Of a stretch of 34,855 nt of DNA, positions 7,735 through 16,370 are shown piece by piece; within the stretch, counting starts at the first letter, position 1, and every line of letters starts with the position of its first letter. The notes under the pieces are model-generated. The model saw only the letters and a list, made by a program, of their open reading frames with translations, was not told the origin of the DNA and ran no database searches. The position numbers and the translations under genes were made by a program. This DNA comes from Ignavibacteriales bacterium (GTDB lineage Bacteria; Bacteroidota; Ignavibacteria; UBA10030), in assembly GCA_016193365.1 (NCBI GenBank), contig JACPSI010000001.1, positions 1 to 34,855 on the forward strand, in the 5' to 3' direction.

Positions 7735-8424
7735 ATGAGAATTCTGTTGGTAGAAGATGAGTTGAAGGTCGCGCGGTTCATTCGGCAAGGCCTCGAGGCG
7801 GAGGGTTATGAAGTCGACGTTGCTGCTGACGGACAAACGGGCGAACACAAAGCGACCGGCGAACAGTTTGACCTTGTCATCCTCGATGTTCTCCTTCCGA
7901 AGAAAAACGGCTTCGACATCCTCAACTCGTTGCGCCATGACGGCATCAAAGTTCCGGTGTTGATGCTCACTGCGCGCAGTGGGACCGAAGATATCATCAA
8001 AGGGCTCGACACCGGCGCCGATGATTATCTGACAAAGCCGTTCGCTTTTGACGAACTTCTTGCACGTGTACGTTCGCTCCTCCGACGCGGATCGGAAGCG
8101 AAAAGAGTTTTAAAGGCCGCCGACCTCGAACTCGATACCTTATCCCGGAAGGCAATACGCAAAGGAAGGCACATCGAGTTAACCACGCGGGAGTACACGT
8201 TACTGGAATTCTTGATGCGCAAACTGGGGCGGCTTGTCACGCGTGACCAGCTCGCCAAGGAAGTGTGGGGACTCAATTTTGACCCCGGAACGAACATTGT
8301 CGATGTCTACATCAACCACCTGCGAAAAAAAATCGACCAGGGCGCTGAAACAAAACTTATCCACACAGAGCGGGGAAAAGGCTATTTCATCTCGGACAAG
8401 AACAGTGCTGCGGCAAAACGATGA
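7735..8424 (+). CDS. OmpR/PhoB-family response regulator
   Basis: Cytoplasmic DNA-binding regulator activated by phosphorylation from the next gene's kinase. 229 residues from the ATG at 7735. The receiver domain (1-120) has acidic residues E8/D9, phospho-acceptor D51 (LDVLLP), T79 and K101 (TKPF). The winged-helix output domain (about 128-222) ends with the typical VDVYINHLRKKID and RGKGYFI motifs. The frame extends upstream to a GTG at 7705, but that start would include part of the repeat and non-conserved residues; MRILLVEDE is the normal start. The stop overlaps the kinase start in an ATGA arrangement. Sequence resembles the CusR/CopR branch, but no metal role can be shown. Confidence 0.94.
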   Translation: MRILLVEDELKVARFIRQGLEAEGYEVDVAADGQTGEHKATGEQFDLVILDVLLPKKNGFDILNSLRHDGIKVPVLMLTARSGTEDIIKGLDTGADDYLTKPFAFDELLARVRSLLRRGSEAKRVLKAADLELDTLSRKAIRKGRHIELTTREYTLLEFLMRKLGRLVTRDQLAKEVWGLNFDPGTNIVDVYINHLRKKIDQGAETKLIHTERGKGYFISDKNSAAAKR

Positions 8425-9920
8425 CTTTTTTTCATTCCATTCGAACCAGACTGACCCTCTGGTATACCGCGTGGCTTGGCGCCACGCTGCTCGCCTTCGG
8501 AGCCATATCGTATTTCGTCACCCGACAGGTTCTAATTGAAAACCTCGACCGCTCGCTCCATAGTGAGGTGAAATGGGTCAACGAATTCATTGAGCCGAAA
8601 GCGAAAAAAGTCCGTCTTAAACGCGCAGCCGTCCGTGAACTGCAGGAACTGAAAAAATCCGCCTCGACGTCAACTCCGACGGAAGCGGAATTGAAAGCGA
8701 CGGAAGAGGAGTTGAAAGCGGCTGAAGAGCGTGCCGAGGTTGACGAGATGTGGAACCACACCCTGCTCACGCCGCGGCGTCATTTCATTCAGATCCTGGA
8801 CAGAAATAACGACCTGCTGTACAAGTCGCCGAACCTCGCCAAATCGCAAATCACATTTGACGATATCCCGTACGGGAATGTCCATGTCGAGACCGTTCAA
8901 ATCCCCGAGCTCCAGTTTTTGCGCCTGGCGGTCATGCAGAACGATTACGTCAAGATTTTCGTGGCATTTCCTCTGGAGCCTGTTACCGAAGTGCTGGACA
9001 GTCTCTTCGCCAACTTTGCGATTATCGCTCCCATTGCCCTGCTGCTGTCAATTATCGGAGGGTGGTTTCTGGCGCATAAATCCTTGAAACCGGTTGACGC
9101 CCTTACCCGGGCAGCGCGGGAGATCACAGCGCAGAATCTCAGCCGGCGTTTACCCGCTTATAACGTCGACGACGAAATCGGCAGGCTCACCGCCCAGTTC
9201 AACGACATGATTGGCCGCCTCCAAGCTTCGTTTTCTCAGGTTCGGCAGTTTTCAGCAGATGCCTCGCACGAGCTCCGCACTCCCCTGACGATCATGCGCG
9301 GTGAAATTGAGGTTGCACTCCGAGGTCAAAAGCTGAATGAGCAAACAAGGACGCTCCTCGAGAGTATCCACGATGAGCTCGTGCGTCTTTCCAACATCGT
9401 GGAAAGCCTCATGTCCCTTGTGAAATCGGATTCAGGAACGCCAGTGTTCAATTTCCAGGAAATCTCGCTGACGCAAATTATTGAACAGATTGTAACGGAT
9501 GCCCGGTTGCTTGCCGAACGCAAAAGCATTTCTGTGACCGTCGGGCCGCTTGACCAGATTAGCGTCAACGGCGATGCCACGAGATTGCGTCAGCTGTTTC
9601 TAAACCTGGTCGACAATGCCGTCAAATACACGCCGCAGAATGGCAGCATCGGTTTTTCCGTTCATCGGAACAACGGAAACGCCGTCATCCGTGTCCAGGA
9701 CACCGGCATGGGGATACGCCGCAAAGACCTCGGCAAGATCTTCGACCGATTTTATCGCGGAGATCATACACGGGACGGCGAACATTCCGGGAGCGGGCTT
9801 GGACTGTCCATTGCCAAATGGATTGTCGAGTCGCATCACGGCACAATCGAAGTGACGAGTCGGGAAAGAAAAGGGAGTACGTTCACGGTCACGCTCCCGC
9901 TTGCGACGAATAACCACTGA
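8421..9920 (+). CDS. Sensor histidine kinase, HAMP/HisKA/HATPase
   Basis: Inner-membrane sensor that phosphorylates the regulator encoded just upstream. 499 residues: first membrane helix about 12-33, periplasmic sensor 35-195, second helix about 197-217, HAMP 218-270, HisKA with H283 in ASHELRTP, and an ATPase domain with N399 (N box), DTGMG at 427-431 and GSGLGL at 457-462. All kinase motifs are intact. The sensor contains a highly charged helical stretch (about 58-108, rich in Lys, Glu and Ala) likely to form a coiled coil. It includes a doubled heptad encoded by the tandem repeat at 8689-8730. Architecture matches CusS-like heavy-metal sensors, but the sensor lacks obvious His/Cys metal clusters, so the signal is unknown. 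Confidence 0.94.
   Translation: MTFFHSIRTRLTLWYTAWLGATLLAFGAISYFVTRQVLIENLDRSLHSEVKWVNEFIEPKAKKVRLKRAAVRELQELKKSASTSTPTEAELKATEEELKAAEERAEVDEMWNHTLLTPRRHFIQILDRNNDLLYKSPNLAKSQITFDDIPYGNVHVETVQIPELQFLRLAVMQNDYVKIFVAFPLEPVTEVLDSLFANFAIIAPIALLLSIIGGWFLAHKSLKPVDALTRAAREITAQNLSRRLPAYNVDDEIGRLTAQFNDMIGRLQASFSQVRQFSADASHELRTPLTIMRGEIEVALRGQKLNEQTRTLLESIHDELVRLSNIVESLMSLVKSDSGTPVFNFQEISLTQIIEQIVTDARLLAERKSISVTVGPLDQISVNGDATRLRQLFLNLVDNAVKYTPQNGSIGFSVHRNNGNAVIRVQDTGMGIRRKDLGKIFDRFYRGDHTRDGEHSGSGLGLSIAKWIVESHHGTIEVTSRERKGSTFTVTLPLATNNH
8689..8730 (+). repeat. 21-bp tandem duplication inside the kinase sensor domain
   Basis: Two adjacent 21-base units (8689-8709 and 8710-8730) match at 18 of 21 positions. 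They encode the heptads ELKATEE and ELKAAEE, so the duplication keeps frame and lengthens a coiled coil by one heptad. Confidence 0.8.
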
Positions 9921-9958
9921 CAGTAACGTTTTCCTCTCCCGCCGCGCAGAAACCAATC

Positions 9959-9987
9959 TTGCATTTCCCTCTTTTTTTCCCTATCTA
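9959..9987 (+). promoter_or_regulatory. Weak promoter candidate before the lpxH-like gene
   Basis: TTGCAT at 9959-9964, 17 bases, then TATCTA at 9982-9987. The -10 match is poor. It lies 22 bases before the ATG at 10010, between the kinase and phosphatase genes. Confidence 0.3.
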
Positions 9988-10009
9988 AGACAGAGATTCG
10001 AATCCATTG

Positions 10010-10765
10010 ATGGCCTCATCCCGCCGCGCATCAAGACGCAAAACGTACTTTTTTTCCGACGCTCACCTGGGCCTGGGTTCGAGAGAAGAGGAACGCGAGA
10101 AAGAACAAAGGGTCGTCGATTTTCTCTCATTGGTACTACAAGACGCAGAGCAGCTGTTCATCGTCGGCGATTTGTTTGATTTCTGGTTTGAATACAAGTC
10201 CGTCGTCCCAAAAGGGTATTTTCGTCTTTTCTCGAAGATCGCTGAACTTCGCGATGCTGGCGTAAGGGTTTCGTTCCTCGCCGGCAATCACGATTTTTGG
10301 CTGAAGGGATATTTTCGAGACGAACTCGGCATGCAGGTTTTTCTTGAACCGATAGAGCGGGTTATCCGCGGGAAACGCTTCCTTATCCATCATGGCGATG
10401 GCCTGCTCAAAAACGATACGGGCTACAAAATTCTGAAAAGCATTCTCCGCAACAGAGTGAACATGTTTTTGTTTTCGCTGGTGCATCCCGACATCGCGGG
10501 AGCGATCGCACGCTGGTCCTCCCGAAAGAGCCGGCAGCATACGAGCAAGCGTCCTCTCGAGGAGGGAGACATGATCCACCACGCAGGGCAAAAAATTGGC
10601 GAGGGATTCGACTATGTCGTTATGGGGCACAACCACCTGCCTCAGTTTCGCAAGATTGGCAACGGAGTGTATGTGAACCTTGGGGATTGGATTTCTGAAA
10701 ACACCTACGCTGTATTTGACGGCAAGAAACTGGAATTAAAAAAATGGAGCCCGCGTCCACGATAG
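10010..10765 (+). CDS. lpxH: UDP-2,3-diacylglucosamine diphosphatase-like metallophosphoesterase
   Basis: Likely the lipid A pathway enzyme that splits UDP-2,3-diacylglucosamine into lipid X and UMP at the inner membrane face. 251 residues from the ATG at 10010; a TTG directly before it is a less likely start. The five metallophosphoesterase blocks are in order: D17/H19 (SDAHLG), D54 (GDLFDFW), GNHD at 92-95, H128/D130 (HHGDG) and GHNH at 206-209. The amphipathic segment between blocks 4 and 5 (about 140-185) corresponds to the helical cap that binds acyl chains in LpxH. GNHD replaces the GNRD of E. coli LpxH. It follows the two-component genes and precedes a penicillin-binding protein. A related phosphoesterase with another substrate cannot be excluded. 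Confidence 0.8.
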   Translation: MASSRRASRRKTYFFSDAHLGLGSREEEREKEQRVVDFLSLVLQDAEQLFIVGDLFDFWFEYKSVVPKGYFRLFSKIAELRDAGVRVSFLAGNHDFWLKGYFRDELGMQVFLEPIERVIRGKRFLIHHGDGLLKNDTGYKILKSILRNRVNMFLFSLVHPDIAGAIARWSSRKSRQHTSKRPLEEGDMIHHAGQKIGEGFDYVVMGHNHLPQFRKIGNGVYVNLGDWISENTYAVFDGKKLELKKWSPRPR

Positions 10766-10810
10766 GAATCGGGAACGGTTCAAGGCTCACAAGGTGTTGA
10801 TAAAAGGACT

Positions 10811-13105
10811 ATGGCAAAAGAGAATTACAGCTCCGAAAAGATGAATCGTTATTTTAACGACCCGCTGTACCGTCAAAGCCTCCTGCAACAAGGGCGCGGA
10901 TTTTTCAAAGACCGTCGTAACGTTGTCATCATTCTCACCGTTGCTCTTGCCATTCTCGGCATCGCGTTCACCTTCCACGTTGTCTCCGGGATGCCGTCAC
11001 TCGAGAAACTCGAAAATCCCCAGCCAGAGCTTGCGACGAAGATCATAGCGGAGGATGGGGAAATACTTGACCAGCTTTTTTACAAGAATCGAACCCGCGT
11101 TTCGCTCAATCAGCTCCCCCGGGGCCTCGTCGAGGCTCTCATTGCAACAGAGGACAAACAGTACTACAACCACTGGGGAATACACCTCGAACGCGTGTTG
11201 AAGGCTGCGGTGAAAAACATTCTCTCCTTTAGCCTTCGGGAGGGCGCCAGCACGATTACGCAGCAACTTTCACGCAATTTGTATCTGAAGCCGGACCGTC
11301 ATGTCTTTGACAAGATAACTCGAAAATTTCGAGAACTCCTTTCGTCAATTCAAATCGAACGCAACTTCACGAAGGACGAGATCCTCGAATTGTATCTGAA
11401 CGTGAGTTACTTTGGCCGCCAGGCATATGGGATCGAAGCCGCGGCACAAACATACTTCGGCAAACCTGCTTCGAAACTTGAACCGGCAGAATACACGCTT
11501 CTCATCGGAATACTGAAAGGTCCGTCTTACTACGACCCTCTCAACCACTTGGACCGTGCGATGAACCGCAGGGACATTGTCATCGGCCAGATGGTGAAAG
11601 ACGGCCTCGTGACGGCCGAATCAGCCGAGCTCATTCGAGCGGAAGTTCCGGTTATTAAAGAGCCGGAAGCGGAATACCGGACGGGGATCGCGCCGCACTT
11701 CGTTGAAATGATCAGGAGGGAACTTGTCCGGAAGCAGCAACAATACGGGTTCGACGCTCTCCGTGACGGACTTCGCGTCTACACAACGATCGACAGCCGG
11801 ATGCAAAAACACGCTATACAGGCAATCGAGGATCACCTCAACTATTTTCAGACTGCTTTCGATTCGGCATGGAACTGGAAGAGATATCCTGAAATCTTGA
11901 AAGACAACATCGACAAAACCATCAAGGAATCCGAACAATACAAGAAGCTGAAAACACACGAAAGCCGCGATAGCCTGTTGCAGGTGATGCGCGCCGATTC
12001 TGCCCTCATCGACACCGTGAAGCAACTTGCAAAAACAATAGAAGTCGGCTTTGTTGCCATCAACCCTCACAACGGCCATGTTCTTGCAATGGTGGGCGGT
12101 AAGAACTTCCGGTCGTTCAAGTACGGGTTGAATCACGTCACGCAGATTCGCCGACAGCCGGGGTCGGCATTCAAACCTTTTGTTTACACCGTTGCGCTCG
12201 ACAATGGCTATCCCGCATGCTACGAGCTGTTGAACCAGCCGGTAACGATTCCCATGCCCGACGGCACTCGCTGGACTCCCTCGAATTACGATTTGTCCAT
12301 TGGCGGGAAATACACGCTTCGGGAAGCGCTCAAAAAATCGATCAATCTTGTGACTGTCCGGGCAATCCTCGAAATCGCTCCTGCAAAGCAGGTTGCCCAG
12401 TATGCGAAGCGCATGGGCATCAGGTCACGAATCCCGGCATACGAATCCATCGCCCTGGGTTCAGTTGAAGTTTCGCCATTGGAACTGACCTCATCGTACT
12501 GTGTATTTCCAAACGAGGGTGTTCATGTCGAGCCAATCTCCATCCTGCGCATTGAAGACAAAGACGGAAATGTCATTGAAGAAAACCGTCCGGAAAAAAG
12601 AGAAGTGCTGAGCAAGGAAACGGCTTACCTCATGACAAACCTTATGGAAGGAGCCGTCAACGAAGGCACGGGGACAGCAATACGAAGATATTTTTATTTG
12701 CCTGCTGCGGGAAAAACAGGCACAACCAATGACTATGGCGACGCGTGGTTTGTAGGCTTCACGCCCCAGGTTGTTGCCGGCGTCTGGGTCGGTTTCGACG
12801 ATGGACGAATCAAATTCGGCACATCAGACGGTCAGGGCGGCAGAGCGGCAGCGCCCATCATCGGCAAATTCTTCCAGCAAACATATGAGAACCCGGATTT
12901 AGACCTGCCAGTCGAATATTTTAACAGGCCTGACGGAATCGTCCAGGATACGATTTGCGTCGACACGAAGAAAAAAGCGCGTGAGTGGTGCCCGCAAAAA
13001 ATGACCGAGCTGTTTAACGCCAAGTATCCTATCGGGCTGTGCGACAAACACACAAGCGCATTGTGGAACGAAGGAAGGGAAACGCCGAGCAAAATCAACT
13101 GGTGA
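10811..13105 (+). CDS. mrcA: Class A penicillin-binding protein (transglycosylase/transpeptidase)
   Basis: Polymerises and cross-links peptidoglycan in the periplasm. 764 residues: short cytoplasmic tail, membrane helix about 37-58, GT51 glycosyltransferase (about 75-250) with catalytic E114 in ATEDKQYYNHWGI and the REGASTITQQL motif, a linker, then a transpeptidase (about 410-690). Transpeptidase motifs are S452-x-x-K455 (GSAFKPF), S510-I-N512 and K635-T-G (GKTGTTNDYGDAWF). All active-site residues are present. A helical, lysine/glutamate-rich insert (about 335-405) separates the two domains. The start at 10811 has an AAAGGA site 5 to 6 bases upstream. Overall layout is PBP1A-like. It ends 119 bases before the convergent T9SS gene. 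Confidence 0.95.
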   Translation: MAKENYSSEKMNRYFNDPLYRQSLLQQGRGFFKDRRNVVIILTVALAILGIAFTFHVVSGMPSLEKLENPQPELATKIIAEDGEILDQLFYKNRTRVSLNQLPRGLVEALIATEDKQYYNHWGIHLERVLKAAVKNILSFSLREGASTITQQLSRNLYLKPDRHVFDKITRKFRELLSSIQIERNFTKDEILELYLNVSYFGRQAYGIEAAAQTYFGKPASKLEPAEYTLLIGILKGPSYYDPLNHLDRAMNRRDIVIGQMVKDGLVTAESAELIRAEVPVIKEPEAEYRTGIAPHFVEMIRRELVRKQQQYGFDALRDGLRVYTTIDSRMQKHAIQAIEDHLNYFQTAFDSAWNWKRYPEILKDNIDKTIKESEQYKKLKTHESRDSLLQVMRADSALIDTVKQLAKTIEVGFVAINPHNGHVLAMVGGKNFRSFKYGLNHVTQIRRQPGSAFKPFVYTVALDNGYPACYELLNQPVTIPMPDGTRWTPSNYDLSIGGKYTLREALKKSINLVTVRAILEIAPAKQVAQYAKRMGIRSRIPAYESIALGSVEVSPLELTSSYCVFPNEGVHVEPISILRIEDKDGNVIEENRPEKREVLSKETAYLMTNLMEGAVNEGTGTAIRRYFYLPAAGKTGTTNDYGDAWFVGFTPQVVAGVWVGFDDGRIKFGTSDGQGGRAAAPIIGKFFQQTYENPDLDLPVEYFNRPDGIVQDTICVDTKKKAREWCPQKMTELFNAKYPIGLCDKHTSALWNEGRETPSKINW

Positions 13106-13154
13106 ATGGCCTGGATTGTCGCATTCATTACGGCACTTAGCACTGTGCGTCAAT

Positions 13155-13214
13155 ACCGCCATTCCGCCACAAAAACTGCGGACAAGTAAGATTGGCGGTC
13201 AGGAAAGATTGGCG
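13155..13214. repeat. Nested inverted repeat plus direct repeat in a convergent gap
   Basis: ACCGCCA (13155-13161) pairs with TGGCGGT (13193-13199), and inside it TCCGC (13163-13167) pairs with GCGGA (13178-13182). A 10-base direct repeat AAGATTGGCG occurs at 13188-13197 and 13205-13214. The gap lies between two genes that end toward each other. The structure may help stop transcription, but there is no T-run. Confidence 0.45.
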
Positions 13215-13224
13215 CACACAAGGC

Positions 13225-14580
13225 TTATTTCACGATTACCATTTTTCGCGTTGCTGTAAAATCGCCTGTCCTGAGGGTGTAAAAATACACTCCTGCGGAT
13301 AACCGTCCAGCGTCCACCTGAATCCGATGCTTACCTCCTGAGTACACGCCTTCGGCGAGCGTGCGAATCTCTTGCCCCAACGCGTTGAAAAGCGCTATCC
13401 TCACATATGTCTCTTTTCGTAGCTCGAAATCTATAGCCGTTCTCGGATTAAACGGATTCGGGAAATTCTGGCCAAGCGAGTTCGACGTTGGAGGGTTGAC
13501 GGACGACTCTACATTCGTGATTACCGACCCGGCAAAATAAATGACAAAGAGCCCTGCTTCGATGTCAGAAGCGAGCACCTTTCCTGAATTGAAGAAAGGA
13601 AATGCCCCCCAATCTCCATGAAAATCGCCTGAAAGCCCGCCTACATATGTGTTATAGTAACCGACCTCAGTAGGACTGTCGGGATTAAGAATGTCCACAA
13701 TCCGTAGTCCATCCTTATAATGAGAGATATAGGCGTATCGCCCCTTTATGTGCGTGTTGTGGGCTAGTCCCATGGGAGCAAGATATTCGCCCTTCAATTT
13801 CGCCGAATCGAGATCGCTGATATCGAAGAGTTTTACAGTTTGCCCAGGTGTTTCTTCTGTGGTCATCAAAAAGTTACCGTCATCCGAAAGCCATGCGTTG
13901 TGTGCGTATCCTCGGAAAGGTGTATAGAACCTCTTGAGTACCACAGGAGCAGAGGAATCCGAAACATCCCAAATTGAGTATGAACCAGTCGACCCCTCTG
14001 AGACATATGCTCGGTTTCCTCGGGCGTAAATATCATGAACTGATTGGTTCAAGGGGCCAAAGGTTGACACCTGGACAGGGTTTGCGGGGTCGGAAAGACT
14101 CCATACCCTCACCGGCGCTGAAGCAAGTCCTTCAATGTATAAGAGGGCTCGCGCCGTATCAATGTAGATATTGTGCGACGTTTTGAAAATTGTGGAATCG
14201 GTTTTGACGAGTACCGGAGCGTTTGGCAACGGTGAAAGATCGATGACCTGGAGACCCACCCCTGCGCCGTCGGTGACGACATATGCATAGTTTTTGTACG
14301 TTTTGATATCCTTCCAGGCTGTCAGCGGGCTTGGAATGAAAGTCACTTCTGTGAGCGTGGGAGCATTGGTAATGTCGATAATGCTCGTTCCGCTTCTCAC
14401 ACCGAGTAAAGCATACTCTCTCCCGTCAGGTGCTGTGTATCCCCAACAATCGTTGTAGAGGGTTGCTGAATAGTTGTTGTAGTTCCCGAGGAACTGGACG
14501 TTTGAACTTCCCTGGGAGATCGCGTGAGTCTTGAGACTACCAAGCAGAGTAAACAGGATAATTGCCGAACGTTTTTTCAT
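13225..14580 (-). CDS. T9SS-exported LVIVD-repeat protein (choice-of-anchor B type)
   Basis: Predicted cell-surface or secreted protein of unknown role. 451 residues: signal peptide (about 1-22), then a repeated beta-propeller-like region (about 30-345) with motifs such as IIDITN, VIDLSP, IWDVSD, LFDISD and RIVDILNPDSP, typical of LVIVD repeats in 'choice-of-anchor B' proteins. The C-terminal 83 residues are a type A type IX secretion sorting domain: NFPNPFNP at 372-379, a V-x-I-x-L-F-N-A-x-G-x-E-I strand, and an ending of GVYFYTL...TRKMVIVK. An AAGGG site lies 5 bases before the ATG at 14580. Last gene of the ppiD-aroB run, but 54 bases from aroB, and its content suggests its own control. 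Confidence 0.9.
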   Translation of the reverse strand: MKKRSAIILFTLLGSLKTHAISQGSSNVQFLGNYNNYSATLYNDCWGYTAPDGREYALLGVRSGTSIIDITNAPTLTEVTFIPSPLTAWKDIKTYKNYAYVVTDGAGVGLQVIDLSPLPNAPVLVKTDSTIFKTSHNIYIDTARALLYIEGLASAPVRVWSLSDPANPVQVSTFGPLNQSVHDIYARGNRAYVSEGSTGSYSIWDVSDSSAPVVLKRFYTPFRGYAHNAWLSDDGNFLMTTEETPGQTVKLFDISDLDSAKLKGEYLAPMGLAHNTHIKGRYAYISHYKDGLRIVDILNPDSPTEVGYYNTYVGGLSGDFHGDWGAFPFFNSGKVLASDIEAGLFVIYFAGSVITNVESSVNPPTSNSLGQNFPNPFNPRTAIDFELRKETYVRIALFNALGQEIRTLAEGVYSGGKHRIQVDAGRLSAGVYFYTLRTGDFTATRKMVIVK

Positions 14581-14634
14581 TTTTCCCTTCGATTGGTTTG
14601 AAGAAGGCTCAAGTTGTGGTCGGGTGCAATTGTT

Positions 14635-15732
14635 TTAAGATTGCTGTGTCGTAATGCCCTCGATCGATTCCAAGATTAGTCGTTGGCTTATTCCCTCCAC
14701 TACTTTTACTTGCCCTATTTTCGTTGGTAGCACAAATCGCTTCTCTCCAGCTGCTGATTTTTTGTCATGGCTCATAGCTTTGAGAATTCTTGCTGATTTG
14801 AGAAGCCTCAGGTTCGCCTTGACCGGAACACGGCGGATCAACGTAGCTATGATCTTGAAAACAGCGCTGTCAATCATTCCAAGTTCCTTCGCAATGAAAC
14901 TCTCCGCTATCATCCCAAGGAGAACGGCCTCGCCATGTTTAAGCACTTTGAATCCTCCCGCAGCCTCCAGCCCATGTCCAACGGTGTGGCCAAAATTAAG
15001 AATGACGCGGACACCCGATTCACGCTCATCCTGCGACACGAGCCCGGCTTTGATTGTACTGCATCTCGCTTGCACGTGAAGCACTGCCTCCTGTTCGAGA
15101 CGTAGCACGTTCTCAACGTTGTTTTCAAGGTAGGAAAAGAGCTCCGCGTCAGAAATGATTCCGTATTTGATGATTTCGCCAAGGCCGCAGACAACTTCCC
15201 GCTGAGGAAGCGTTTTCAGGCATTCAATGTCAGCCCACACAAACTTCGGTTGATAGAACGCGCCAACCATGTTTTTGCCGAGCGGATGATTGACGGCCGT
15301 TTTTCCTCCGATAGAGCTGTCAACTTGAGAAAGGAGAGTCGTTGGAATCTGCACCAGTGGAACACCCCGGTGATACGTAGCTGCCACAAACCCGGCAAGA
15401 TCTCCAATAACACCGCCGCCAAGGGCAATGACGGTAGTCTTCCTCCCGACCCTGGATTTTAACATCGTGGTGAAAATCGAATTTGCGCGTGCGAGGCTTT
15501 TCTGATGCTCGCCTGGAGGAATGACGATCGCTGCACTCTGATAACCGAAGTGATGGAGGTTTTTTTGCAGAGGCTTCATGTAAAGCTTCGAAACCGTCGA
15601 ATCCGTAATGATGACGGCATTTTTTGAAAGCCCGTGCTTGTCACATGTTGCTGCAAAGGAGGAGACCATATCCGACCCGACGTAAATCGGATAGCTGCGT
15701 TCGCCCAGCGACACGTCAACCTGGTGGTTCAT
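14635..15732 (-). CDS. aroB: 3-dehydroquinate synthase
   Basis: Second step of the shikimate pathway: turns DAHP into 3-dehydroquinate using NAD and a divalent metal in the cytoplasm. 365 residues from the ATG at 15732; a GTG directly before it is a possible alternative. GGGVIGDLAGF forms the nucleotide-binding loop, and the DSSIGGKTAVNHP and KNMVGAFYQP segments bind substrate. Metal ligands are E186 (GLGEIIKYG), H249 (NFGHTVGHGLE) and H266 (KHGEAV). It starts 12 bases after aroK, with a GAGGGG ribosome site formed at the aroK stop. The pair forms the common aroKB arrangement. Confidence 0.97.
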   Translation of the reverse strand: MNHQVDVSLGERSYPIYVGSDMVSSFAATCDKHGLSKNAVIITDSTVSKLYMKPLQKNLHHFGYQSAAIVIPPGEHQKSLARANSIFTTMLKSRVGRKTTVIALGGGVIGDLAGFVAATYHRGVPLVQIPTTLLSQVDSSIGGKTAVNHPLGKNMVGAFYQPKFVWADIECLKTLPQREVVCGLGEIIKYGIISDAELFSYLENNVENVLRLEQEAVLHVQARCSTIKAGLVSQDERESGVRVILNFGHTVGHGLEAAGGFKVLKHGEAVLLGMIAESFIAKELGMIDSAVFKIIATLIRRVPVKANLRLLKSARILKAMSHDKKSAAGEKRFVLPTKIGQVKVVEGISQRLILESIEGITTQQS

Positions 15733-15744
15733 CACACATTCCCC

Positions 15745-16305
15745 TCAGACCAGTCCTTTGAGTCTTCTGACGATTTCGTCAACCGTTGCGCCGACTTTTT
15801 TCTTGTCCGCGGGGACGATAATATCAGCCCGCGAGTAGAATTGTTCTCGGATGTTCAGGAGTTCGCGAATTCGAGCGTCAAGTTCGGCGCCGTTGAGGAG
15901 ATTTCCTTTGGAATCCTTCAACAAGGGCCGGTCGGTTCGTCGATGCACACGCTGCAGAATCTCCTCGGGCGAGAGCTGCAAATACACAATCACGCCGTGG
16001 TTGTGAATGAGCTCAAAATTCTCATCGTTCGCGATCGTGCCGCCGCCGAGTGAAACAACAGCGGCATCCAGGGATGATACTTCCTGAAGTGTCTGTCGCT
16101 CAACGTCCCGGAAGGTCCGTTCCCCGGCCTCGGCAAAAATATCGATAATTCTCTTGTCCGTTTTTTTCTCGATGAGCCTGTCAACATCCACGTATTCAAA
16201 CCCGATGGTATTAGCAAGAATGGGGCCAATGGTACTTTTCCCGCTTCCCATGAATCCAGTCAAAAAAACCAGCTTCTTTTTTGCCGAAGGAATTTTGGGG
16301 TTCAC
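15745..16305 (-). CDS. aroK: Shikimate kinase
   Basis: Fifth step of the shikimate pathway, ATP-dependent phosphorylation of shikimate in the cytoplasm. 186 residues, GTG start at 16305. P-loop GFMGSGKST at 17-25, DVD at 40-42 for metal and shikimate binding, R63/R66 in the FAEAGERTFRDVE motif, LGGGT for shikimate, and the lid arginine in RTDRPLL. It sits directly after an intrinsic terminator that follows the barrel-protein gene, so it needs read-through or a weak local promoter. I could not find a convincing -35/-10 pair. Confidence 0.96.
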   Translation of the reverse strand: MNPKIPSAKKKLVFLTGFMGSGKSTIGPILANTIGFEYVDVDRLIEKKTDKRIIDIFAEAGERTFRDVERQTLQEVSSLDAAVVSLGGGTIANDENFELIHNHGVIVYLQLSPEEILQRVHRRTDRPLLKDSKGNLLNGAELDARIRELLNIREQFYSRADIIVPADKKKVGATVDEIVRRLKGLV

Positions 16306-16315
16306 TAGACTCTCT

Positions 16316-16350
16316 GAAAAACAAAAAAAGCGCCCCGACCTTCAGGCGCT
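16316..16350 (-). terminator. Intrinsic terminator between the barrel gene and aroK
   Basis: Read on the minus strand, AGCGCC (16350-16345) and GGCGCT (16334-16329) form a 6-bp stem with a 10-base loop, followed by a run of T to 16323. It lies 20 bases after the barrel gene stop and 11 bases before the aroK start, so it may act as a partial stop within the cluster. Confidence 0.75.
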
Positions 16351-16370
16351 CTCTCCATTGAGAAAAACGG

